Shown here: positions 36,666-44,244 of the stretch, one piece after another
Numbering within the stretch: the first letter of the stretch is position 1
How the letters are laid out: each line of letters opens with the position of its first letter
DNA from: Acidimicrobiia bacterium
Lineage (GTDB): Bacteria; Actinomycetota; Acidimicrobiia; Spongiisociales; Spongiisociaceae
Assembly: GCA_011523635.1 (NCBI GenBank)
Contig: WTGI01000034.1
Location: 1 to 54,839, forward strand
Length of the DNA: 54,839 nucleotides
Reading direction: 5' to 3'
The notes under the pieces: model-generated
What the model was told of the DNA's origin: nothing
Databases searched by the model: none
The model's input: the letters and a program-made list of their open reading frames with translations, nothing else
Position numbers and translations under genes: made by a program

Positions 36666-38093
36666 GTGGGACGGAAACCAACTACACGCCTGATCATCCT
36701 GGGAGTGGCCCTGGCCTTGGTTGCGCTCGCGTGCGGCGAGGACGAGGCCGAGGTAGCCACGACGGCGGCCACGACCCAAGCCACCGTCGCCGCCACCGAA
36801 GCAACCGTGGCTGCCACGGAGGCAACTGACGCGCCGACCACGACCGCGGCCCCGGAGACCACGGCTATGACCGAACCCGAGCCCGCCCTTCCGTTCGAGG
36901 GTGTGGAGCTTCAACTCTGGCGGCCCAACTGGGACCAAGCAGGTATCGACGCCATAACCGAGGGATTCCAGGAGCTGACCGGGGCCGTGATCGAGGTCAC
37001 GATGATCCCCCCGACCGCGTCGGACAACGTCCTGCCTCGCTGGGCGGCGGGTGAGCGCCCGGACATCCTCTACCTCGAGGGGTTCTCGAGCGTGATTGCC
37101 ACGCTCAATCCGGCCGAGAACCTCCTATCGGTGGACGGGATGGACTTCACGGCCAACATCACGCCCGCTCTCTCCCCGTTCGGCGTGATCGACGGTGTCC
37201 GCTACTGGGCGCCGCTGACCGCGCCCACGGTGAACGGGTTGCTGTACAACAAGAAGGTGGTCGCCGACCTGGGCCTCGAGCTTCCGGGCACGCTGGACGA
37301 GATGCTCTCGTTCTGCGCGACGGCCCGCGACGCCGGCACCACGCCGGTGATCATCGGCGAAGCCTCCACCTTCATGGGATGGGTCGTCCAGCAGGCGATG
37401 ATCGCCGACTACCTGGTCGCCAACCCCGATCTGGTCGACCGGCTCCAGAGCGGCCAGGCGAGCTTCACGGATCCCGAGTTCGTCAAGCGGCTTCAGGCGC
37501 TGCGCGACATGAAGGACTCCGACTGCTTCCAGGAGAACGCCGAGGCGATCGACTTCTCGACATCGATGACCAGCTTCATGGAGGACGAAGGCGCCATCTG
37601 GGCCTGCGCATCCTTCTGCATCCCGGACCTGCTGGGGGCCTTCGGTCCCGAGGCGGTGGAAGAGAAGGTCGGATTCCTTCCGATCTCCTACGCCGAGACG
37701 GCCGTCTGGCTGTACGGAGCGGACCACTGGGGGGTTCTGGTGCCCAAGACCGGTGACCCGGAACGCGAGGCCGCCGCGCGCGCATACGTGGACTACATCA
37801 CCGGCGAGGGGTATCCCCTGTACCTCGAGAAGTCTCTCGAGCCGTCCAGGTATCCCAACCACCCGGTGCCGGATCCGGACGCGTTGCCGACGCCCGTTAA
37901 GACCGGGCAAGCTGCCGCCAGTGAGTACCCCGCCGCGGCCGCGCTCGATCCGCGGCTGCTCTGCTCGTTCGGTGACCTGTTCACCTTCCTGTCGGAGCTG
38001 TTCGTAGGCCAGAAGACCGCGATTGAGATCGCCGAGGCCATGGACAGTGCCTTCGCCCAGTCCTGTGCCGACCTCGGAGTGCCGGGGTTCTAG
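36666..38093 (+). CDS. Sugar ABC transporter substrate-binding lipoprotein (CUT1)
   Basis: 475 aa from GTG 36666, with GAGGAGG at optimal distance. Signal peptide with lipobox LVALAC then Gly, followed by a long Ala/Thr/Glu linker (about residues 25-70). The mature domain is a bacterial extracellular solute-binding family 1 type (YWAPLTAPTVNGLLYNKKV, LPGTLDEMLSFC, DHWGVLVPKTGD). Several Cys residues in the mature part (FCATARD, IWACASFC, DCFQEN) suggest a disulfide. Last gene of the operon, before a strong hairpin. Confidence 0.9.
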   Translation: MGRKPTTRLIILGVALALVALACGEDEAEVATTAATTQATVAATEATVAATEATDAPTTTAAPETTAMTEPEPALPFEGVELQLWRPNWDQAGIDAITEGFQELTGAVIEVTMIPPTASDNVLPRWAAGERPDILYLEGFSSVIATLNPAENLLSVDGMDFTANITPALSPFGVIDGVRYWAPLTAPTVNGLLYNKKVVADLGLELPGTLDEMLSFCATARDAGTTPVIIGEASTFMGWVVQQAMIADYLVANPDLVDRLQSGQASFTDPEFVKRLQALRDMKDSDCFQENAEAIDFSTSMTSFMEDEGAIWACASFCIPDLLGAFGPEAVEEKVGFLPISYAETAVWLYGADHWGVLVPKTGDPEREAAARAYVDYITGEGYPLYLEKSLEPSRYPNHPVPDPDALPTPVKTGQAAASEYPAAAALDPRLLCSFGDLFTFLSELFVGQKTAIEIAEAMDSAFAQSCADLGVPGF

Positions 38094-38135
38094 CCAGACC
38101 GGGTATGTAGGCACCTAACAGACAAACCCTGCGTA

Positions 38136-38169
38136 CCGGCCCCCGCGTCGCATGTGGCGCGGGGGCCGG
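38136..38169 (+). terminator. Strong GC hairpin after the CUT1 operon
   Basis: A perfect 12-bp stem, CCGGCCCCCGCG (38136-38147) and CGCGGGGGCCGG (38158-38169), with a 10-base loop, 42 bases after the binding-protein stop. No T-run follows, as is usual in high-GC genomes. Confidence 0.72.
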
Positions 38170-38339
38170 CGCGACGGAGTCGACGATGCGTCCGGCGGGT
38201 TCGCCTCCTTATCGAGGGAGGCGAAATACCGTCGGTTCGGACACGGAGAAGCGTAAGACCCACGAGTCTGGAGGTGGGATCAGATGGGCAACCTTCCGGG
38301 CGCCATCCCCGTATTACGGGGCAGGGCTGGCGCGAAGGC

Positions 38340-38490
38340 GTCGGGTGGGGCTGGTCTGGGGCGACGGCCGACTCGAGGTGACGATCGTTCCCGACTCCGG
38401 CGCCGGGGAGTTGGCCGGGATCTCGGAAACGCTGGAGATCCTCAACGACGAAGGACAACACTCCTACGCCCTGACTACGGGTCTAGCGTC
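38340..38490 (+). pseudogene. Decayed C-terminal fragment of a DUF3224 gene
   Basis: The frame through 38360-38460 encodes LEVTIVPDSGAGELAGIS followed by LEILNDEGQHSYAL. This is almost the same as the C-terminal part of the intact DUF3224 protein at 30202-30594. A one-base loss near 38465-38475 throws the end out of frame (DYG appears in the next frame), and the N-terminal half is not recognisable. The space from 38170 to 38516 holds nothing else convincing. Confidence 0.65.
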
Positions 38491-38516
38491 ATCCGGGTGT
38501 CGAGTATCGGCACCCG

Positions 38517-39284
38517 TCAGTACATCAGGAAGCCGCCGCTCACGTTGAGGGTCGCGCCGCTGACGTAGGAGGCGTGATCGCTGGCGAGGAACACCACCAC
38601 ACCTCCGAGTTCCGATGGATCGGCGACCCGGTTCAGCGGGGTTGCCTCCTTGAGGGCTTCGAACACCTCGGGCGCCAGGTCGTCCATGAGCATGGGGGTG
38701 TCGACCAGGCCGGGGGCGATGGCGTTGACCCGGATCTGGTGGGGACCGTAGGTACGCGCCAGGCCTCTGGTCATCGAGACAATCCCTCCCTTGGATGCGC
38801 AGTAGACGACCGAACCGCCGAAGCCGCCGGTCCACCACCCTTGGGACGAGAACAGGGTGATGCTCCCGCCCTCGCCTGCTTCGATCATCGCGTCTGCGGC
38901 GGCCCGGCAGAGGAAGAAGCTGGCCTTGAGGTTGGTGTCCAACTGGAAGTCCCAGTCGGCTTCGGTCACGTCGTCAACAGAGTCCTGGCGGGCCAGGACC
39001 GCCGCCAGGTGGGCCAGCGCCTTGAGGCCGCCCAACTCGTCGTAGGCCCGGGCGATCAAGGCGCGGTGGGCATCGAGGTCCCTCAGGTCCTGGCCCACCG
39101 CGATGTGCCCATCGCCTTGCATCCCCGCCACCACCTCGTCAGCGGCCGCCTGGTGGAGGTCGACCGCCATCACACGCGCCCCGGCGGTAGCGAAGGCCTC
39201 GGCCGTGGCCCGACCGATCCCTCCGGCGGCTCCGGTGACTATCACCCCTTGCCCTTCGAGTCCGGAAGCCACGCTCCAAGCCAT
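38517..39284 (-). CDS. SDR-family oxidoreductase
   Basis: 255 aa from ATG 39284, preceded by GGAGGAGAG; the longer reading from 39347 has no SD. The motif TGAAGGIGRATAEAFATAG is normal and Asp in MAVDLHQ favours NAD. The NNAG region is replaced by ALAHLAAV, so the central Asn is absent. The catalytic Ser and YCASK are present. It lies 16 bases downstream of the enolase-superfamily gene, in the same operon. Confidence 0.82.
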   Translation of the reverse strand: MAWSVASGLEGQGVIVTGAAGGIGRATAEAFATAGARVMAVDLHQAAADEVVAGMQGDGHIAVGQDLRDLDAHRALIARAYDELGGLKALAHLAAVLARQDSVDDVTEADWDFQLDTNLKASFFLCRAAADAMIEAGEGGSITLFSSQGWWTGGFGGSVVYCASKGGIVSMTRGLARTYGPHQIRVNAIAPGLVDTPMLMDDLAPEVFEALKEATPLNRVADPSELGGVVVFLASDHASYVSGATLNVSGGFLMY

Positions 39285-39300
39285 GCTCTCTCCTCCGTAC

Positions 39301-40437
39301 TCAGCCCAGCACCCGTTCGGCGCGGTAGCGATCCACGACCCTCTCATCGACTGCGATGCCGAGCCCCGGGCCCGACGGCGGGTATACCCATCCGTTCTCG
39401 TGGTCGAACGGCTCGGCCACCAGATCGTGCTGCATCGGGTTCTCGAGCGGTTTGAACTCGAACAGCTTGCAGGCGCTGCTGCTGAAGCTCACCGCCAGGC
39501 TTGCGGCGGTGACGATGGACGACGACCAGGCATGGGCGTTGGCTTGCCGCCGGTGGTGTTCGACCCGGTCGGCCATCTTCTTGAACCCGGTTATGCCCTC
39601 CGCCCGGCCCGGATCGCACCCGACCACGTCAACCGTCCCGGTTGCCAGCACCCGCTCGAAGCCCCGTAGCGTCCACTCCTTCTCGCCGTAGGCGATCAGG
39701 GTCTTGGTCTTGGAACGGAGGTTGGCATAGCCCTCGGGGTCCCAGTCACCCAGGGGTTCCTCGATCCAGTCGATGTCGTACTCGTCGAAGGCCTGGGTCC
39801 GCTTGATGGCGGTCATCACGTCCCATTTGATGACCCATCCCAGGTCGATCATGAGGCTCTTGTCCGGCCCGATGGCCTCTCTCATCTGGCGCACGTACTC
39901 GACGTCCCGGTCATGCTCGAATCCCAGATGGGCGTTGCCCCGCTTGCCGAAGCCCACCTTCACCCCCTGCAGACCGGTGGACAGCCACTCGACAGCCTCC
40001 TCGGCCATCTCGGGGATCGACTCGTAGTGGGCGTGGGACGACGCGATGCCGGGCAATCGTTCGTGGACGGGGCCGCCGAGCAGGTCGAGAACGCTCGCCC
40101 CGAGCGCCTTGCCCTTCAGGTCCCAGAGGGCGATGTCGAGCGCCGCGATCGCGAAGCTGGCAATACCCCCCTCGTAGCCGTACCACCAGGCCCGGTCCTT
40201 CAGGGAGCGGAAGATCACGTCGTTGTGAACCGGGTTCTTGCCGATCACCAGATCCGCCATGCCGTCGATGATCGAGGCCGTGGCGAAGCTCGACTCGGGC
40301 CACATGGTGACCGACTCGCCCCAACCCACTGTCCCGTCGTCGGTGGTCAGTTTCACCAGGCAGAGATGGCGGATGGCGTTGAAGTCGTTCGGTTCGGGGT
40401 AGCTGACCGGGATGGCTTCGACTCTTGCAACCTTCAT
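39301..40437 (-). CDS. Enolase-superfamily (mandelate racemase subgroup) enzyme
   Basis: 378 aa with ATG after GGAGACCC. By counting, the likely acid/base and metal residues are Lys160 (GVKVGFGKRG), Asp198 (MIDLGW), Glu226 (WIEEPLGDW), Glu252 (GEKEWT) and His302 (NAHAWSSSIVTAAS). The usual K-x-K pair is K-V-G-F-G-K, so the second Lys is shifted or missing. This is neither FucD nor DgoD. It probably dehydrates or epimerises a sugar acid of unknown identity. It lies between an SDR and a VOC-SDR pair. Confidence 0.82.
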   Translation of the reverse strand: MKVARVEAIPVSYPEPNDFNAIRHLCLVKLTTDDGTVGWGESVTMWPESSFATASIIDGMADLVIGKNPVHNDVIFRSLKDRAWWYGYEGGIASFAIAALDIALWDLKGKALGASVLDLLGGPVHERLPGIASSHAHYESIPEMAEEAVEWLSTGLQGVKVGFGKRGNAHLGFEHDRDVEYVRQMREAIGPDKSLMIDLGWVIKWDVMTAIKRTQAFDEYDIDWIEEPLGDWDPEGYANLRSKTKTLIAYGEKEWTLRGFERVLATGTVDVVGCDPGRAEGITGFKKMADRVEHHRRQANAHAWSSSIVTAASLAVSFSSSACKLFEFKPLENPMQHDLVAEPFDHENGWVYPPSGPGLGIAVDERVVDRYRAERVLG

Positions 40438-40476
40438 GGGTCTCCTGTGGATTCGCCTGCTCGTAGTCGTGCGATG

Positions 40477-40941
40477 CTACCGGCCGGCCCCCACCGGCTT
40501 GAGCAACTCCAGCGTGATGCCGTCAGGATCGCGCACGTAGCAGGCCTTCACCCCGGTATTGGGACCGGCGGTAACCTCCACCGGGCCCGGGCTGATAGGG
40601 GTGGCGCCGCTCCGGATGGCCCGATCCCACATCTCCTCGATGTCGTCCACCTCGATGCATAAGTGGACGTTGCCGGGATTGGCGGTCTCCGGAGGGTTGG
40701 GGTTCTTGTCGTCGACCAGGTAGTCGAGGATCTCGAGCACGGCGCCGCCCGGGAGGTCGATGATGGCGATGTCGATACTGACACCGGGATAGCCGGTCAC
40801 CCGGCCGAGGTAGGGGGCGCCGAGGACCTGGCGCCAGCGCTCCTCGATGCCCAGGAAGGAGCGCCAGAACTCCAGCGACCGGCCCACATCCCGGACGGTG
40901 ATTCCTACGTGGTGGATCCGCCGCAGGTCCTCGATCACCAC
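40477..40941 (-). CDS. VOC (glyoxalase/dioxygenase) family metalloprotein
   Basis: 154 aa from GTG 40941, which has GGAGGAGG 9 bases upstream and overlaps the SDR stop. Metal-ligand positions are seen as HHVGITVRDVGRSLEFW, NVHLCIEVDDIEEMWDRA and DPDGITLELLKP (His, His, Glu). The fold serves lactoylglutathione lyases, extradiol dioxygenases and epimerases such as methylmalonyl-CoA epimerase. Here it may isomerise a keto-sugar intermediate, but no function is assigned. A second in-frame GTG at 40938 is also possible. Confidence 0.8.
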   Translation of the reverse strand: MVIEDLRRIHHVGITVRDVGRSLEFWRSFLGIEERWRQVLGAPYLGRVTGYPGVSIDIAIIDLPGGAVLEILDYLVDDKNPNPPETANPGNVHLCIEVDDIEEMWDRAIRSGATPISPGPVEVTAGPNTGVKACYVRDPDGITLELLKPVGAGR

Positions 40942-41675
40942 GTTACGTAACCTCCTCCGTAGTTCACCGCCTGGCCGGTCATGTATCCGGGTTTCTCGCC
41001 GAGTAGGAACCATATCAGCCCGGCAAGTTCCTCCGGCGAGGCCGTCCTCCCCAACGGTACGGAGGCATTACGGGCAACGGTCAACTCCTCCACGGTCATG
41101 CCCCGGAGAGGCGCCACCTGCTCGAGCACCTTGTCCTGCATCGGGGTGTCGATGATGGCCGGACACACCGCGTTGACCCGAACCGGAATCTTGGCGAGAC
41201 CGTAGGCGAAGGAGCGGGTGATCGACAGGATGGTGGTCTTCGAGGCCGCGTAGATGGCGGCTTCGACCGTGTTGGACAGCTTGGCGGAGCTGGAGGACAG
41301 GTTGACTATGGCGCTCCCCGGGGGCATGGTCGGTGCGATTCCCTGGCACAAGAAGAAGATGGCCTCGGCGTTGATGGTGAAGATGTCGCGCCAGTCGTCG
41401 ATCGTGAACTCGGACAGGGCCTTGAGGCGGATGATCCCCGCCGCGTTGACCAGGTAGTCGATGCCCTGGCCCGCCTCGATGACCCTCGCCCGATCCTCGA
41501 GGTCGGCTAGGTTGGCTACCAGCGGCTCGGCGCCGGCGGCAGTGATCTGCTCGAGGCCCGACTCGTTGATGTCTACGGCGATCACCGAGCACCCCTCGTC
41601 AAGTAGGCGCCGGGCGACGGCCTCCCCGATCCCGCTGGCCGCTCCGGTCACCATCCCACTCGGTCGTGATGTCAT
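40935..41675 (-). CDS. SDR-family oxidoreductase
   Basis: 246 aa from ATG 41675, after GGAGGG; the reading from 41708 is longer but without an SD. TGAASGIGEAVARRLL, AVDINE (NAD-type Asp), NAAG and YAASKTT are all present. The C-terminus GQAVNYGGGYVTW is typical. It is translationally coupled to the VOC gene. With the enolase-superfamily enzyme and the other SDR it probably forms a four-gene sugar-acid operon. Confidence 0.83.
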   Translation of the reverse strand: MTSRPSGMVTGAASGIGEAVARRLLDEGCSVIAVDINESGLEQITAAGAEPLVANLADLEDRARVIEAGQGIDYLVNAAGIIRLKALSEFTIDDWRDIFTINAEAIFFLCQGIAPTMPPGSAIVNLSSSSAKLSNTVEAAIYAASKTTILSITRSFAYGLAKIPVRVNAVCPAIIDTPMQDKVLEQVAPLRGMTVEELTVARNASVPLGRTASPEELAGLIWFLLGEKPGYMTGQAVNYGGGYVTW

Positions 41676-41735
41676 CTTGTGATCCCTCCTGACTCCGGCG
41701 TCCATCACCCTAGGCGCTGTCGGACTTCGCTCCGG

Positions 41736-42143
41736 TCAGGTGAGGACGGTCCGGAGGGGCGTCTGCCTGGCGATGCGCCCGAAGTCGCGGTCATGGTGCA
41801 GGACCGGTACATCGAGGCGGATGGCAGCGGCCGCGATCAAGGTATCGATCTGCGAGCGAACCACCACTCCGCGCCATCTGAGCTCCCGGTAGATGGTTGC
41901 GGCATCGAGCCAATCGAGCTTGGGGGACAACGCCTCCATGTGCTGTGCTTCCAGGAGTCGCTGCGTGCGCGCCACGGCGTCGCGGCGGGCGCCGGCCATC
42001 ACCTCCATCAAGATCGGGTCGATGACGATCACCTCGCTTGCGGAGATGGCCTGCCGTAAACGTCCCGCCGGGAAGGAACCGGTCCCTCTCAAGAACTCGA
42101 TCCAGGCGGATGTGTCAGCTATCAGCACCTTCGTCCCAGACAC
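41736..42143 (-). CDS. vapC: VapC-type PIN-domain ribonuclease toxin
   Basis: 135 aa. The acidic PIN residues are visible: Asp in [11 protein letters not shown], Glu in ILMEVMAGA, Asp in [11 protein letters not shown] and Asp in [10 protein letters not shown]. The start may be GTG 42143, overlapping the antitoxin by 29 bases, or GTG 42128, which gives MLIADTSAW and has GGGACGAAG upstream. It cleaves RNA unless bound by the upstream antitoxin. It sits between unrelated metabolic genes. Confidence 0.85.
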   Translation of the reverse strand: MSGTKVLIADTSAWIEFLRGTGSFPAGRLRQAISASEVIVIDPILMEVMAGARRDAVARTQRLLEAQHMEALSPKLDWLDAATIYRELRWRGVVVRSQIDTLIAAAAIRLDVPVLHHDRDFGRIARQTPLRTVLT

Positions 42144-42345
42144 CGAACCGGTTCGACCGCATGGCGTCCAAGTCTCCGTCCCACCCGACGCCCTCCATAC
42201 CCAGCTGCTCCTCGACGCTCATCGGTCCGCCCCCGAGGAGGCGTTCCAAGGCGAGGTGCACCGCTTCACGCTTGGTGCGCAGTCCGAAGGTCCGCATGGC
42301 GCGGTTGACGAGATCATCGTCGATGTGGATGTTGGTCCGAGCCAT
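42115..42345 (-). CDS. vapB: VapB-type antitoxin (ribbon-helix-helix)
   Basis: 76 aa from ATG 42345. The N-terminal [19 protein letters not shown] is the classic MetJ/Arc ribbon-helix-helix start of VapB, followed by [15 protein letters not shown] tail for toxin binding follows, with a Trp-rich acidic segment ([16 protein letters not shown]). It should bind VapC and repress the operon. It is divergent from the creatininase-like gene 71 bases away. Confidence 0.85.
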   Translation of the reverse strand: MARTNIHIDDDLVNRAMRTFGLRTKREAVHLALERLLGGGPMSVEEQLGMEGVGWDGDLDAMRSNRFGVWDEGADS

Positions 42346-42416
42346 CCCCGGATGATACACCACTATGTGTAGCTTGGTGTAAGAACCGTTCTTCGAGCTG
42401 CTCCTAGGATACGCCC

Positions 42417-43511
42417 GTGGCCGATCCGTCCCTCGACCCCACCGCCTACGAGTTCGTCCGCCCTGCCCGGATGCGTGCGGTACTGGCGGAGACTCCCATT
42501 GTCTTCCTCCCGGTCGGATGCGTCGAGTACCACGGACCTCACCTTCCGCTGGGCGTGGACATGCTGACCGCCGACAACATCTGCCACCGGACCGCCGCCG
42601 TCACGGGCGGCGTGGTCCTCCCGCCCCTCTGGCTGGCGTCGGGCGTGCTGCCGCTGCCGCACGGAATAGTGGTCGATGTCAACGTGCTCCGGTCGGTCGT
42701 CCGGCCCATCCTGCGCCAGCTTGCCGAGGGCGGCTTCAAGGTGATCGTGGTCCTTTCCGGGCACGGGGCCCTAGACCATCTCCACGTACTCAGGGAGGAG
42801 ACGGACCGGCTGATGGACGAGTTCCCGGACGTGAACGCCCTGACCACGGTCTGGAACGAACTCAACGCCGGTATGGAGGGCGACATCCACGACCACGGCG
42901 CCAAGGTGGAGACCTCCTACCTGATGGAATTCCATCCCCACACCGTCGACCTTGCCACCCTCGTGGACGACCCGGAGGCCGAACATGTCGGTGTCTACGC
43001 CGCCAACCCCCGCTTCACCGCCAGCCGGGAGTGGGGCAGGATCATGGCGGACCACGCGGTCGGGCGTCTTGCCCGGATCATCGAGGGGTTCTCGGCGGGC
43101 GAGCGAGCCGACAGCTGGATGATGCTCCGGGAGCTGGTCGAGCGCTTGCAGGGCGGTGATCTGGTGGTCGTGGAGGACTCGGGCCGGATCCGTAACGGAT
43201 CGGTGTGCTTCGACCTGTACAACCCGCACCCGCAGTCCAAGTACATCACGGCGATCGACTCGCTGACGATCGACGGACAGCGGGTCGATCTGACCGGCGC
43301 GACGCTCGCCAATCCGTCGGTCGGCGAGGGCCACACCAATACCCATGTCGACCGGCTCGGTCCGCTCACCGGCTTCTACATACGCCGGGACCAGAGGATG
43401 GTCATCACCCTCCCGCATGCCCGCGCCGGATCAGGGGACCACGAGGTGGAGGCCCGTTTCGTTCTCGCCGACGTCCTGAAGATCGGCGCTCGAGGCTCCC
43501 TCAGAGCGTGA
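42417..43511 (+). CDS. Creatininase-family hydrolase with a C-terminal extension
   Basis: 364 aa with a GTG start. Metal-binding residues fit the family: Glu37, His39 and Asp48 in [14 protein letters not shown]. Further on come SGHGALD (about 115), where the usual Gly-Asn is altered, and DHGAKVETS (about 160-168), giving His and Glu. Creatininases are near 250 aa; the extra C-terminal part after about residue 245 has no clear match and contains [15 protein letters not shown] and [15 protein letters not shown]. Relatives cleave cyclic amides or take part in cofactor maturation. It ends one base before the phosphopantetheinyl transferase. Confidence 0.8.
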   Translation: MADPSLDPTAYEFVRPARMRAVLAETPIVFLPVGCVEYHGPHLPLGVDMLTADNICHRTAAVTGGVVLPPLWLASGVLPLPHGIVVDVNVLRSVVRPILRQLAEGGFKVIVVLSGHGALDHLHVLREETDRLMDEFPDVNALTTVWNELNAGMEGDIHDHGAKVETSYLMEFHPHTVDLATLVDDPEAEHVGVYAANPRFTASREWGRIMADHAVGRLARIIEGFSAGERADSWMMLRELVERLQGGDLVVVEDSGRIRNGSVCFDLYNPHPQSKYITAIDSLTIDGQRVDLTGATLANPSVGEGHTNTHVDRLGPLTGFYIRRDQRMVITLPHARAGSGDHEVEARFVLADVLKIGARGSLRA

Positions 43512-43512
43512 T

Positions 43513-44244
43513 GTGACCCAGTCCGGGACCGGATCCTGGTGGCGGCCCTACAGAAGGCTCGGCGACGCCACCGTCTTCCATGTCGACCTGAGGCCCCATG
43601 CCGATCACGAGGCGGAAGCGCTCGCCTGGCTGGACGAGGCGGAGCGGATCAGGCTTCAGCAGTTCCGAATCCCCGGCCCCGCGCGGAGGTTTGCCCTGTG
43701 CCGGGCGGCACTGCGAGAAGTGCTGGCGAACCGGCTGGCGTGCCGTAGCGAGCGGATAACGTTCGGCGCCGGCGATCACAGGAAGCCCTTCGCCGTGGTC
43801 GATGACGTCCCGGCTGCGATCAGCTTCAATATCAGCCACAGCGGTGATCACGGGTTGATAGCGGTCAGACCCCGGGGACGTCTAGGGGTAGACGTCGAGC
43901 AGCGCCAACCCCGGCGGCACATGGACCTGCTGATCGAGACGGTTTTCACCGAGACGGAACAGGGGGCCTTCACGACTGCGGAGGGTCGAGATCGAACGAA
44001 TCTGTTCCTCGACTTCTGGACCATGAAGGAGGCGCTCATCAAGGCTCTCGGCACCGGTCTGTACACCGACCCCGCCACGTTCGAGATTCCACCGGCGATG
44101 CAAGGCGGGATGAAGCGAGGCACCTTCCGGTTTCCGGACCTCCCGACGGTGACCTGGCAACTGGACAACATCGGGAACGAGACGTACGCGGCTGCTGTTG
44201 CTCGCGAAGAGATACCGGAGCCTGCGCCGACCAGCCAGCCCTAG
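43513..44244 (+). CDS. Sfp-type 4'-phosphopantetheinyl transferase
   Basis: 243 aa with GTG one base after the upstream stop. It transfers phosphopantetheine from CoA to a carrier-protein Ser. Motifs: KPFAVVDDV, FNISHSGDHGLIAV, the Mg site GVDVEQRQPRR, and WTMKEALIKALGTGL. Full-length Sfp subfamily, suited to non-ribosomal peptide, polyketide or lysine-biosynthesis carriers, but no carrier-protein gene is in the window. Its TAG overlaps the opposite-strand stop in a shared CTAG. Confidence 0.87.
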   Translation: MTQSGTGSWWRPYRRLGDATVFHVDLRPHADHEAEALAWLDEAERIRLQQFRIPGPARRFALCRAALREVLANRLACRSERITFGAGDHRKPFAVVDDVPAAISFNISHSGDHGLIAVRPRGRLGVDVEQRQPRRHMDLLIETVFTETEQGAFTTAEGRDRTNLFLDFWTMKEALIKALGTGLYTDPATFEIPPAMQGGMKRGTFRFPDLPTVTWQLDNIGNETYAAAVAREEIPEPAPTSQP

